Source: an uncultured Mediterraneibacter sp.
GTDB taxonomy: Bacteria > Bacillota > Clostridia > Lachnospirales > Lachnospiraceae
Reading direction: 5' to 3'
NCBI GenBank assembly: GCA_944376695.1
Contig: CALWDM010000012.1
Span: 1 to 48,751, forward strand
Length of the DNA: 48,751 nt
The stretch's first letter is position 1; the number at the start of each line of letters is the position of its first letter. Under the pieces are notes generated by a model. That model was not told where the DNA came from and made no database searches. It was given only the letters and a program-made list of their open reading frames with translations. Of this stretch, positions 26,713 to 34,563 are shown one piece after another. The translations under genes were made by a program, and so were the position numbers.

Positions 26713-27576
26713 TTAGCCGAGTTTCTTTCCTGTGAGCATCTCATACCCCTGCAGGTAGATGTCGATGGTTTTCTGTACGATGTCGTCCGGCAGTGTCCAG
26801 TTATTGTCCGGATTTGCCTTCAGCCAGTCGCGGGCAAACTGTTTGTCAAAGGACGGCTGTCCGTGTCCCGGCTCATAACCGTCCGCCGGCCAGAAGCGGG
26901 AGCTGTCCGGTGTGAGCATTTCGTCTCCGAGTACGATGTTTCCGTCCTCGTCCAGACCGAACTCGAACTTTGTATCCGCGATGATGATGCCGCGTGTCAG
27001 GGCATAGTCCGCGCATTTTTTGTACAGCGCGATGGTGTAGTCACGGAGTTTTGCTGCATACTCCTCGCCCTTGCCCGGGAATGCTTTCTCCAGGTGCTCG
27101 ATGCTCTGCTCATAAGAGATATTTTCGTCGTGGTCCCCGATCTCTGCTTTTGTGGACGGCGTGTAGATCGGTTCCGGCAGTTTGTCGGACTCTTTGAGGC
27201 CTTCCGGCAGTCTGATGCCGCAGACTGTGCCATCTTTCTGGTAGCTTGCCCAGCCGCTTCCCGTGATGTAGCCGCGGACAATGCACTCGATGGGGAGCAT
27301 GTTGAGCTTGCGGCACATCATGCTGTTGCCGTCGAACTGCGGCTGCTGGAAGAATTCCGGCATATCCTTTACATCGGTCGAGATCATGTGGTTCGGCAGG
27401 ATGTCAGAAGTCATGTCAAACCAGAATCTGGAGATCTGTGTGAGCACAGTTCCTTTTTTGGTTATCGTGTTTTTCAGGATCACGTCAAAGCAGCTGATCC
27501 TGTCAGTTGCAACCAGAATCAGACTGTCGCCGTTGTCATAGATTTCACGTACTTTTCCTTCTTTGATCGGTTTCAT
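26713..27576 (-). CDS. purC: PurC, SAICAR synthase
   Basis: The 287-residue enzyme joins aspartate to CAIR in step eight of purine synthesis. It has the N-terminal KEGKVREIYDNGDSLILVATDRISCFDV nucleotide-binding part, the LPIECIVRGYITGSGWASY motif, and the DTKFEFGLDEDG and DEMLTPDSSRFW active-site segments. The length fits the longer SAICAR synthase form. It stands alone, not in a pur cluster. Minus-strand promoter elements TTGTCA and TATTCT lie upstream. Confidence 0.96.
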   Translation of the reverse strand: MKPIKEGKVREIYDNGDSLILVATDRISCFDVILKNTITKKGTVLTQISRFWFDMTSDILPNHMISTDVKDMPEFFQQPQFDGNSMMCRKLNMLPIECIVRGYITGSGWASYQKDGTVCGIRLPEGLKESDKLPEPIYTPSTKAEIGDHDENISYEQSIEHLEKAFPGKGEEYAAKLRDYTIALYKKCADYALTRGIIIADTKFEFGLDEDGNIVLGDEMLTPDSSRFWPADGYEPGHGQPSFDKQFARDWLKANPDNNWTLPDDIVQKTIDIYLQGYEMLTGKKLG

Positions 27577-27626
27577 TTCGTATACCTCTTCTTATTTATA
27601 ATTACAGTTTAAATAGCTCCTTTAAT

Positions 27627-27655
27627 AGAATAGGCATAAATGAGGGGAATGACAA
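27627..27655 (-). promoter_or_regulatory. Candidate purC promoter
   Basis: Minus-strand TTGTCA (27650-27655) and TATTCT (27627-27632) are 17 bp apart, about 50 bp before the purC start. Confidence 0.5.
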
Positions 27656-27806
27656 TAGTTTTTTGGATTTTTGTGAAAATAAAACGATGGGGAAGCGGAA
27701 AGAGTACAGATTTACAGCAGATATCCGATATGGTAAAATACAACAGGGACAGCGCCGGGGGGCAGCATGGACGGCGTGCCGGTTTGCCGGCGGTGAAAAC
27801 GCTGAC

Positions 27807-27897
27807 GGAAGCATGGTCCAACAGAATGTATAACCAAACAGGAAGCATGGTCCAACAGGATGTATAATCTAACAGGAAACATGATCCAATAGAAGAG
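27807..27897 (+). repeat. 34-bp tandem repeat upstream of the asparagine synthetase gene
   Basis: Two full 34-bp units (27807-27840 and 27841-27874, each starting GGAAGCATGGTCCAACAG) and a partial third unit end 21 bp before the start codon. The second unit contains TGTATAAT, a possible -10. It may multiply a promoter or an operator. Confidence 0.85.
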
Positions 27898-27918
27898 AAA
27901 GAAACAGGAGGAGCACAT

Positions 27919-29454
27919 ATGATAATAAAAGAATACCGCGGGCATATCCGCAACTGGGAAGAACTGTGCGAGAGGCTGGAGATCCCGCTTGACCTTACGC
28001 GGGAAGAACGGGAGGAGCGGATTCTGATCCGTGCTTATGAGACATGGGGATATGAGATGGCGGACCACATGCACGGGATGTTTGCGTTTGCGCTCTGGGA
28101 TGATGATGAGAAGAAGTTATTCTGCTTAAGAGATCAGTTCGGCACTAAGCCGTTTTATTATTATGAGACTGCGGACGGGGATCTTCTCTACGGCACTACG
28201 ATCCGCAGGATCATGGAACAGCCGGGATTCGTAAAGGAGCTCAATGAGGAAATGCTCCAGCTCTATCTGAGTCTGACCTATGCGGCGGGAGAGAACACAT
28301 TTTTCCGGGGCCTTAAGAAGCTCATGCCGGGACGGTATCTTGTGTGGCAGGATGGCAGGCTGAGCATTACGCGCTACTGGACACCCACGTTCCGTCCGGA
28401 TGAGAGCCGGACGCTGGAGGAGTGGGCGGACGAGATCCACACAACGCTGCAAGAGATCATGCCTGAGGTGAAGACAGCGGACGAGACGGCGGAGTCCTTC
28501 CTGTCCGGCGGAGTGGATTCTTCCTATGTGCTGGCGATGTCCGACGTGGAGATGACGGATTCCTGCGGATATGAGGAGGAGAGGTTCGACGAGTCCGGGC
28601 TGGCGCGCCAGACAGCGGAGATCCTGGGCAGGAAGAATTCCCGGTGTCTGATCACGCCGGAGGAGTATTTCGGGATTGTGCCGTACGTAATGTACAATAT
28701 GGAGCAGCCGCTCGGGGACGCATCGGCCATCGCGTTCGCCATTGCCTGCCGGGAGACAGCGAAGCATACGAAGATCTGCTATTCAGGAGAAGGCGCGGAT
28801 GAATTTTTCGGCGGGTACAATATGTACCGCAACGCAGAGCGCTACGGCGAGAACCTGAAGACGTTCTACGTGGGAAATACAAATATCATGAAAGAGGATG
28901 AGAAGGAACGTATCCTGAAGAAATATGACCCGGATGTCCTTCCGATCGAGGTCGCGCGTCCGATCTATGAGGAGACAGAAGGCCTGGATCCGCTGACGAA
29001 GATGTCTGACGTGGATATCCAGATCTGGCTGGAAGGAGACATTTACCTGAATGTGGACAAGATGAGCGAGGCCGCGGGGCTGGAGATCCGGATGCCTCTG
29101 ACGGACCGCAGGATCTTTGACATCGCGTCCCGGATGCCGTCAAAATATAAGGTCAATGAGGAGCAGAACAAAGTGGCGCTGCGCACCGCCGCGGCGAAGG
29201 TACTCCCGGGGGAGATCGCGTTCCGCAGGAAGCTCGGCTTTATCGTGCCGATCCGCATCTGGATGGCGGACGAACGGTATAACGGGGATGTGAGGAGACT
29301 ATTCCACAGCGAGATCGCAGAGAAATTTTTCAACGTGGATGAGATCAACGCGATCTTTGGCGATTATGTGGGAGGTAATTCGGACAACTGGAGGAAAGTG
29401 TGGACAATCTATACATTCCTTGTATGGTATGAGGAGTATTTTGTGAAGCGCTGA
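27919..29454 (+). CDS. asnB: AsnB-like asparagine synthetase lacking the nucleophile segment
   Basis: The 511-residue protein matches AsnB from about the INYRELREEL region onward. It has the HGMFAFALWDDDEKKLFCLRDQFGTKPFYY part of the glutaminase fold, and a complete synthetase domain with the ATP loop SGGVDSS (about 196-202) and YSGEGADEFFGGY. The usual MCGI start, with the Cys that attacks glutamine, and about 50 further residues are missing. The ATG has a perfect AGGAGG seven bases upstream, and stops occur upstream in frame, so the short form is genuine. It could use free ammonia to amidate aspartate, or act on another substrate. The symbol is given for homology only. Confidence 0.85.
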   Translation: MIIKEYRGHIRNWEELCERLEIPLDLTREEREERILIRAYETWGYEMADHMHGMFAFALWDDDEKKLFCLRDQFGTKPFYYYETADGDLLYGTTIRRIMEQPGFVKELNEEMLQLYLSLTYAAGENTFFRGLKKLMPGRYLVWQDGRLSITRYWTPTFRPDESRTLEEWADEIHTTLQEIMPEVKTADETAESFLSGGVDSSYVLAMSDVEMTDSCGYEEERFDESGLARQTAEILGRKNSRCLITPEEYFGIVPYVMYNMEQPLGDASAIAFAIACRETAKHTKICYSGEGADEFFGGYNMYRNAERYGENLKTFYVGNTNIMKEDEKERILKKYDPDVLPIEVARPIYEETEGLDPLTKMSDVDIQIWLEGDIYLNVDKMSEAAGLEIRMPLTDRRIFDIASRMPSKYKVNEEQNKVALRTAAAKVLPGEIAFRRKLGFIVPIRIWMADERYNGDVRRLFHSEIAEKFFNVDEINAIFGDYVGGNSDNWRKVWTIYTFLVWYEEYFVKR

Positions 29455-29485
29455 TCCTTTCGGAACAGACAGGAGAGATAATGAT

Positions 29486-30247
29486 ATGATAATCGATACA
29501 CATGCCCACTATGATGATGAACAATTTGACGCAGACAGAGAGGAACTGCTCGGCAGTATGGAAGAGGGCGGAATCGGGCTCATCGTAAACGCGGGGTCTA
29601 CGGTCACGTCCTGGGATAAGATTGTGGAACTGACAGAGAGGTATCCATTTATATATGGAGCGGTCGGCGTGCACCCGGATGAGGTGGGGGAGCTGGATGA
29701 GGAAAAGTTCCTGCGGATGGCGGACCTGCTGGACCGGGATAAGATCGTCGCTGTGGGGGAAATCGGCCTGGATTATTACTGGGATAAAGAAAAGCATGAG
29801 CTCCAGAAAGAATGGTTCGTCCGTCAGCTTGGCCTGGCGCGGGAAAAAGAGATGCCTGTCATCATCCACAGCAGAGAGGCCGCGGCAGACACGTTTGAGA
29901 TCATGAAGCAGCACGCCGCCGGCATGAAGGCGGTTATCCACTGTTATTCCTATTCCCCGGAGATGGCGCGGGAATACGTAAAAATGGGGTATTACATCGG
30001 CATTGGCGGAGTAGTGACATTTAAAAATGCGAAGAAACTGAAACAAGTCGTACAGGAGATCCCGCTGGAGTCCATCGTGCTGGAGACAGACTGTCCGTAT
30101 CTGGCTCCCGTCCCATACAGAGGGGAAAGAAATTGTTCATTGTATCTGCCTTATGTGGCAGAGCAAATTGCAGAGCTGAAAGGAACAACAGTCGAAGAAG
30201 TCATACAACAGACGGAAAAAAACAGCAGGGAGCTGTATGGTTTGTAG
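29486..30247 (+). CDS. tatD: TatD-family metal-dependent deoxyribonuclease
   Basis: The 253-residue TIM-barrel hydrolase has the metal-binding residues in DTHAHYDD (4-11), GEIGLDYYWD, VIIHSREA, IHCYSYS and ETDCPYLAP. TatD enzymes act as 3'-5' DNases and have been linked to DNA repair. It lies two genes from rsmA in the classic Bacillota order, except that the usual RNase M5 gene between them is absent. AGGAGAG precedes the ATG. Confidence 0.95.
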   Translation: MIIDTHAHYDDEQFDADREELLGSMEEGGIGLIVNAGSTVTSWDKIVELTERYPFIYGAVGVHPDEVGELDEEKFLRMADLLDRDKIVAVGEIGLDYYWDKEKHELQKEWFVRQLGLAREKEMPVIIHSREAAADTFEIMKQHAAGMKAVIHCYSYSPEMAREYVKMGYYIGIGGVVTFKNAKKLKQVVQEIPLESIVLETDCPYLAPVPYRGERNCSLYLPYVAEQIAELKGTTVEEVIQQTEKNSRELYGL

Positions 30248-30330
30248 AATATTCAGAAAACGCGGCTAAAAGGGGTCAGACCCCTCCCAAGAGGGGTCTG
30301 ACCCCTTTTGCCGAAGCTGTCTGAATATTC
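30247..30330. repeat. 84-bp nested palindrome between tatD and rsmA
   Basis: A perfect 19-bp stem (AAAAGGGGTCAGACCCCTC with its complement, 30268-30286 and 30291-30309) sits inside an outer pair GAATATTCAGA / TCTGAATATTC (30247-30257 and 30320-30330). Its left end overlaps the tatD stop. The two-tier symmetry and the self-palindromic GGGGTCAGACCCC core suggest a REP-like or small mobile palindromic unit; it may also terminate transcription. Confidence 0.75.
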
Positions 30331-30345
30331 CGAAAGGAGGATAAA

Positions 30346-31209
30346 ATGAAGCAGCCTACATTAGGCTATCCGCAGAATACGATCGCAGTGCTGCAGAAAT
30401 ATAATTTTGTGTTTCAGAAGAAGTTCGGGCAGAACTTTCTGATCGATACTCACGTGCTGGACAAGATCGTCCGGGCGGCGCAGATCACGGAGGAGGACTG
30501 TGTGCTGGAGATCGGGCCGGGTATCGGGACGATGACCCAGTATCTGGCGTGCGCGGCGCGCCGTGTGATCGCGGTGGAGATCGACCGGGCGCTGATCCCG
30601 ATCCTGGAAGATACGCTGGACGGATATGACAATGTAAAGGTGATCAATGGGGATGTCCTGAAGGTGGATATTGCGAAGCTGGCTGAGGAGGAGAATGGCG
30701 GAAGGCCCATCAAGGTGGTGGCGAATCTGCCGTATTATATCACCACTCCGATCATTATGGGGCTTTTTGAGAAGCATGTGCCGGTAAAGAGCATAACCGT
30801 TATGGTGCAGAAGGAGGTGGCGGACCGGATGCAGACCGGACCGGGCTCCAGGGACTACGGCGCCCTGTCGCTGGCTGTACAGTATTATGCAGAGCCGTAT
30901 ATCGTGGCGAATGTGCCGCCAAACTGCTTCATGCCCCGCCCGAAGGTGGGATCTGCGGTGATCCGGCTGGACCTGCACGAAGAACCGCCTGTGAAGGTGA
31001 AGGATGAGAAGCTTATGTTCCGGCTGATCCGCGCGTCATTTAACCAGAGGAGAAAGACGCTGGCAAACGGGCTGAAAAATTCGCCGGAGCTTGATTTCAC
31101 CAAAGAAGAGATCGAGGAGGCGCTTCTCTCGCTTGGGAAGGAGCCGGGCATCCGGGGCGAGGCGCTGACACTCGCGGAGTTTGCGGCGCTGGCTGACCGT
31201 CTGAGCTGA
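30346..31209 (+). CDS. rsmA: RsmA (KsgA), 16S rRNA A1518/A1519 dimethyltransferase
   Basis: The 287-residue methyltransferase adds two methyl groups to each of two adjacent adenines in helix 45 of 16S rRNA during small-subunit assembly. It has KKFGQNFLID (25-34), SAM motif LEIGPGIGTMT (54-64), the acidic VEID (77-80) and the catalytic NLPYYIT (127-133), then the C-terminal ASFNQRRKTL region. A strong AAAGGAGG precedes the ATG. Loss of it confers kasugamycin resistance in other bacteria. Confidence 0.97.
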   Translation: MKQPTLGYPQNTIAVLQKYNFVFQKKFGQNFLIDTHVLDKIVRAAQITEEDCVLEIGPGIGTMTQYLACAARRVIAVEIDRALIPILEDTLDGYDNVKVINGDVLKVDIAKLAEEENGGRPIKVVANLPYYITTPIIMGLFEKHVPVKSITVMVQKEVADRMQTGPGSRDYGALSLAVQYYAEPYIVANVPPNCFMPRPKVGSAVIRLDLHEEPPVKVKDEKLMFRLIRASFNQRRKTLANGLKNSPELDFTKEEIEEALLSLGKEPGIRGEALTLAEFAALADRLS

Positions 31210-31300
31210 TCTGCGGTAACAGTTCAGCCGCGCCATTCGGAAAACAACACAGCCTGATAGCTGAGCTGTTATGCTTCATAAATATTTAATAGTCAGGTTA

Positions 31301-31329
31301 TTGTTTAATTATGCGATTTTTAGTATAAT
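31301..31329 (+). promoter_or_regulatory. Promoter for citrate synthase
   Basis: TTGTTT (31301-31306) and TATAAT (31324-31329) are 17 bp apart, 35 bp upstream of the ATG. Confidence 0.65.
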
Positions 31330-31363
31330 ATAAAGATCATACGGAGAAAAGGAGGAAGGTCAC

Positions 31364-32734
31364 ATGGCAAAAGATATTGGCAGCATTTTATTCGATATTA
31401 CTCCCGGGATCGAAGAACTTGCGAGGGAATGTGAACAAAATAATGCGATCGACAAGGAACTGTACACCAGATATGAGGTGAAGAGAGGGCTGCGTGACCT
31501 GAACGGAAAGGGCGTTCTTGCCGGCCTCACCAATGTTTCTGACGTCTGCGCGACAAAAATCGTAAACGGAGAGTCAGTGCCGTGCGAGGGCAATCTTTAT
31601 TATCGGGGGTACAATATTAAAGATCTGGTAAAAGGATTCCTGGCTGCAAAGCATCCGGGATTTGAGGAGACAGCGTATCTGCTCCTGTTCGGGGAACTTC
31701 CGACGAAAGACCAGCTGAAAAATTTCCAGGGGATGCTGGCGGAGCGGCGGACACTCCCGCCGAATTTTGTGCGCGATATCATCATGAAGGCGCCCAGCCG
31801 CGATATGATGAACAGCATTACAAGGAGTATCCTTCAGCTTTATTCCTATGACGACAAGGCTGATGATACGAGTATCCCGAACGTGCTGCGACAGTGCCTG
31901 AATCTGATCAGCCAGTTCCCGATGCTGATGGTTTACGGGTACCACGCGTACAATTACCGCATGGGTGAAGACCTTTATATTTATGCTCCGAAGCCGGAGC
32001 TGTCCACAGCGGAGAACATCCTGATGATGCTGCGCGAGGACAGAAAATATACAAAGCTCGAGGCGAAGATCCTTGATATGGCGCTGGTGCTCCACATGGA
32101 TCACGGCGGTGGAAATAACTCTACATTTACAACGCATGTGGTAACTTCATCAGGCACAGACACTTACTCCACGATGGCGGCTGCCATGGCTTCGCTGAAG
32201 GGACCGAAACACGGCGGCGCGAATGTGAAAGTAACGCAGATGTTTGAGGACATGAAGACTCATCTGACGGACTGGGAGGATGAAGATCAGATCAGAGCCT
32301 ATCTGGAGGCCCTGCTTGACAGAAAGGCGTTTGACAAAAAGGGACTGATCTATGGAATGGGACACGCGGTCTATTCCATTTCAGATCCCCGTGCAGATAT
32401 CTTCAAGCGGTTTGTGAAACAGCTTGCGAGGGAGAAGCATCATGAAAAAGAATATGCTCTCTATGAAAAAGTAGAACATATGGCGCCCGAGATCATCGGC
32501 GAAAAGCGCAGGATGTACAAAGGCGTCAACGCGAATGTGGACTTTTACAGCGGCCTTGTCTACAGCATGCTGGATCTTCCTCCGGCGCTGTACACGCCGA
32601 TCTTTGCGGCGGCGAGGATCGTAGGATGGAGCGCCCACAGGCTGGAAGAGCTCAGGAATGTGGACAAGATCATACGTCCGGCGTACAAGGCTCTCGCTCC
32701 TCACCGCGAATACATAAATCTTGACGACAGGTAA
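31364..32734 (+). CDS. gltA: Citrate synthase
   Basis: The 456-residue enzyme condenses acetyl-CoA and oxaloacetate. It shows the family landmarks LYYRGYNIKDL, LHMDHGGGNNSTFTTH with a catalytic-site His (about 244), KHGGAN with His (about 283), GMGHAVYSISDPRA with the catalytic His (about 334), and VDFYSGLVY with the catalytic Asp (about 393). The long N-terminus is usual in clostridial forms, which probably feed glutamate synthesis rather than a full cycle. No aconitase or isocitrate dehydrogenase gene is adjacent. AAAGGAGGAAGG precedes the ATG. A 2-methylcitrate synthase cannot be fully excluded. Confidence 0.92.
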   Translation: MAKDIGSILFDITPGIEELARECEQNNAIDKELYTRYEVKRGLRDLNGKGVLAGLTNVSDVCATKIVNGESVPCEGNLYYRGYNIKDLVKGFLAAKHPGFEETAYLLLFGELPTKDQLKNFQGMLAERRTLPPNFVRDIIMKAPSRDMMNSITRSILQLYSYDDKADDTSIPNVLRQCLNLISQFPMLMVYGYHAYNYRMGEDLYIYAPKPELSTAENILMMLREDRKYTKLEAKILDMALVLHMDHGGGNNSTFTTHVVTSSGTDTYSTMAAAMASLKGPKHGGANVKVTQMFEDMKTHLTDWEDEDQIRAYLEALLDRKAFDKKGLIYGMGHAVYSISDPRADIFKRFVKQLAREKHHEKEYALYEKVEHMAPEIIGEKRRMYKGVNANVDFYSGLVYSMLDLPPALYTPIFAAARIVGWSAHRLEELRNVDKIIRPAYKALAPHREYINLDDR

Positions 32735-32743
32735 GTGAGTAAC

Positions 32744-33670
32744 ATGAGAGATGAGTTTTATTTCCCGTCAAAGGACGGCAATACGGAGATTCATACAATC
32801 GAATGGAAGCCGGAAGGCGAAGTGAGAGCCGTCCTTCAGATCTGCCACGGAATGGTGGAATATATCAGGCGATATGACGGGTTTGCACAGTTTTTGTGCG
32901 GGAAAGGCTATTATGTCGTGGGAAATGACCATCTCGGACACGGCAAGTCCGTTCAGGCAAAATCCGAATATGGGTTCTTTCATGAAAAGTACGGGAATGC
33001 CTGTGTGATCGGAGATATGCATACGCTTCGGCAGAGAACAGAGAAAAAGTATCCTGGTGTGCCATATTTTATGCTGGGACACAGTATGGGATCGTCGCTT
33101 CTCAGGCAGTACATCCAGATGTACGGAAACGGGCTGAGTGGAGCTGTGCTGATGGGGACTGTGGCAGCCCATAAAAAAACTGCGCTGCTTCTCGGAAAAA
33201 GGCTCTGCCGGGTGATGGCCGCGTTCCGGGGATGGCATTACCGGAGCAGGCTGGTGGATAATCTGGCCCTGGGCTCGTACAACAGGAAGTTCAGGCCTGC
33301 ACGCACCCGGGCAGACTGGATTACCAGCGATAATGAGAATCTGGATATCTATGTATCGGATCCGCTCTGTTCATTCGTGACCACGGTGAACGCATATTAC
33401 AACATTTTTTCCGGTATGCTTGGCATACAGAGAAAAGAGAGTGTGTACATGATCCCCAAGGGGCTTCCGATTCTCTTTGTGTCCGGTGCTGAGGATCCGG
33501 TGGGTGAGTTCGGCAGGGGAGTGCGGAAGATTTATGAAAAATACCGGGCGGCAGGGATACAGGATGTGTCTCTCAGGCTGTATACAGGAGACAGGCACGA
33601 GATTTTGAATGAGACGGACCGGGACCAGGTATATAAAGATCTGCTGAACTGGTTTGAACTGCATATCTGA
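32744..33670 (+). CDS. Alpha/beta hydrolase, monoacylglycerol-lipase-like
   Basis: A 308-residue cytoplasmic hydrolase of the serine aminopeptidase/lysophospholipase-like group. It has the oxyanion region HGMVEYIRRYDGFA, the nucleophile elbow GHSMGSS (Ser about 113), an Asp in GAEDPVGEF and a His in GDRHEILNE. I choose the ATG at 32744; a GTG at 32735 starts one base after the citrate synthase stop and is also possible. Tight spacing suggests cotranscription with citrate synthase, though no metabolic link is clear. The substrate is probably a small lipid ester. Confidence 0.88.
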   Translation: MRDEFYFPSKDGNTEIHTIEWKPEGEVRAVLQICHGMVEYIRRYDGFAQFLCGKGYYVVGNDHLGHGKSVQAKSEYGFFHEKYGNACVIGDMHTLRQRTEKKYPGVPYFMLGHSMGSSLLRQYIQMYGNGLSGAVLMGTVAAHKKTALLLGKRLCRVMAAFRGWHYRSRLVDNLALGSYNRKFRPARTRADWITSDNENLDIYVSDPLCSFVTTVNAYYNIFSGMLGIQRKESVYMIPKGLPILFVSGAEDPVGEFGRGVRKIYEKYRAAGIQDVSLRLYTGDRHEILNETDRDQVYKDLLNWFELHI

Positions 33671-33727
33671 TTCAATGAGTACAAAACAGTGTATCGTCAG
33701 GGATGATATACAGAAACAGAGACATAA

Positions 33728-33863
33728 CGAAACCCCATCAGTACAGTACCGATGGGGTTTCGCCGTTTTATAAGTTATCTAAAGGAATGAGAGTAAAGTG
33801 CGGCGCCTTTTGACGCCTGAACTTTTATGAGGGGGGGCGGATAGTTGCTTTATCAACTATCCT
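33728..33863 (-). ncRNA. Candidate small RNA, copy 1 of a paired structured element
   Basis: Read on the minus strand: TATACT (33870-33875), then hairpin GATAGTTG/CAACTATC (33840-33861), a C-run of seven, a second hairpin closed by AAAGT/ACTTT with inner GGCG/CGCC (33795-33825), a conserved single-stranded ACTCTCATTCCTTTAG, and a final hairpin CGAAACCCCATC/GATGGGGTTTCG (33728-33762). Copy 2 keeps this layout with different but still paired stem bases. The last hairpin can also terminate the hydrolase transcript from the other side. No RNA family was recognised and expression is not shown. Confidence 0.4.
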
Positions 33864-34019
33864 GATTACAGTATAGAGGGAAAATATGACAGAAATGTGA
33901 GGGGATTATAAAAGAAGCAGGAAAATTATAAACGAAAACTAAAAAATGAATGAAAAGAGCGATCAGGAAAGCAGAGATCAGTGAAGTGTAAAACACAGAT
34001 AAAATCCGGTTGGGATATA

Positions 34020-34047
34020 TTGACAAAAATGAGTGTAGGTATATAAT
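34020..34047 (+). promoter_or_regulatory. Strong promoter before the anchored-protein remnant
   Basis: TTGACA (34020-34025) and TATAAT (34042-34047) are 16 bp apart. AAAGGAG at 34073-34079 follows, but no ordinary start codon lies at the right distance. Confidence 0.6.
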
Positions 34048-34078
34048 ATGGTTGGCTTTACTATGAAATATCAAAGGA

Positions 34079-34267
34079 GTGAAACCTCTGGAGGACGGAA
34101 CGAATAATAACTCCGGGGTGAATACTTCTGCGAAGGATCAGGCGCAGAACAGCGCGTCTCCACAGACAGGCGTTACTGATCATGCAGCAGTGTATGCAGC
34201 AGGTATCGTCCTCGCGCTTGCGGCTGTCATTTCGGTATCAGCGGCAATGCGCAGAGCGCGCGGATAA
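34079..34267 (+). pseudogene. C-terminal remnant of a sortase-anchored surface protein
   Basis: The frame encodes about 60 residues: a Asn/Ser/Gln-rich linker, then SPQTG, a hydrophobic span (about YAAGIVLALAAVISVSAA) and an RRARG tail. This is a complete LPxTG-type cell-wall sorting signal with no protein in front of it. It has no signal peptide. The GTG at 34079 overlaps the ribosome site and the only well-placed alternative is CTG at 34088, so I think an internal deletion joined a promoter to the end of a larger gene. It could instead be a tiny real protein with an unusual start. Confidence 0.5.
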
Positions 34268-34348
34268 GAACGGATCTGTATATACTTATAAGCGGAAGGA
34301 ACTGTCCCCAAACTGTCAGCAGTGTGTCCGGGACGGTTCCATGAACAG

Positions 34349-34489
34349 CGAAAACCCGTTAGCCACAGTGGCTAACGGGTTTCGTTGTTTTATAGTTATC
34401 TAAAGGAATGAGAGTAAAGTACGACATCCCGGTTCCCCGGGATGTCTCTACTTTATGAGGGGGGAGATAGTTGTTCTACCAACTATCTG
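34349..34489 (-). ncRNA. Candidate small RNA, copy 2 of a paired structured element
   Basis: The minus-strand layout is as in copy 1: TATACT (34496-34501), hairpin GATAGTTG/CAACTATC (34466-34487), C-run of six, second hairpin AAAGTA/TACTTT with inner GACATCCCGG/CCGGGATGTC (34416-34454), the same ACTCTCATTCCTTTAG single strand, and a last hairpin with GTTAGCCAC/GTGGCTAAC core (34349-34384). Loop and inner stem sequences differ from copy 1 while pairing is kept. It lies downstream of the lysozyme gene and could alternatively be its 3' UTR. Confidence 0.4.
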
Positions 34490-34563
34490 TGTAACAGTAT
34501 ATCCGGAAAATGTGTCTAAAGTATGTTTTAAATCTTAAAGAAAAAGAAAATATCTGTCTGGTA

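Noticed and set aside
26695-27612. 305-codon plus-strand open frame across purC
   Set aside because: It is the antisense shadow of purC, whose minus-strand product shows all SAICAR synthase motifs.
27807-27897. Possible CRISPR-like array from the 34-bp repeats
   Set aside because: Units are directly adjacent with no spacers, fewer than three are complete and no cas genes are near.
33728-34501. Riboswitch reading of the twin elements on the plus strand
   Set aside because: Neither copy is placed in the 5' leader of a same-strand gene, and the TATACT and C-run order favours minus-strand transcripts.
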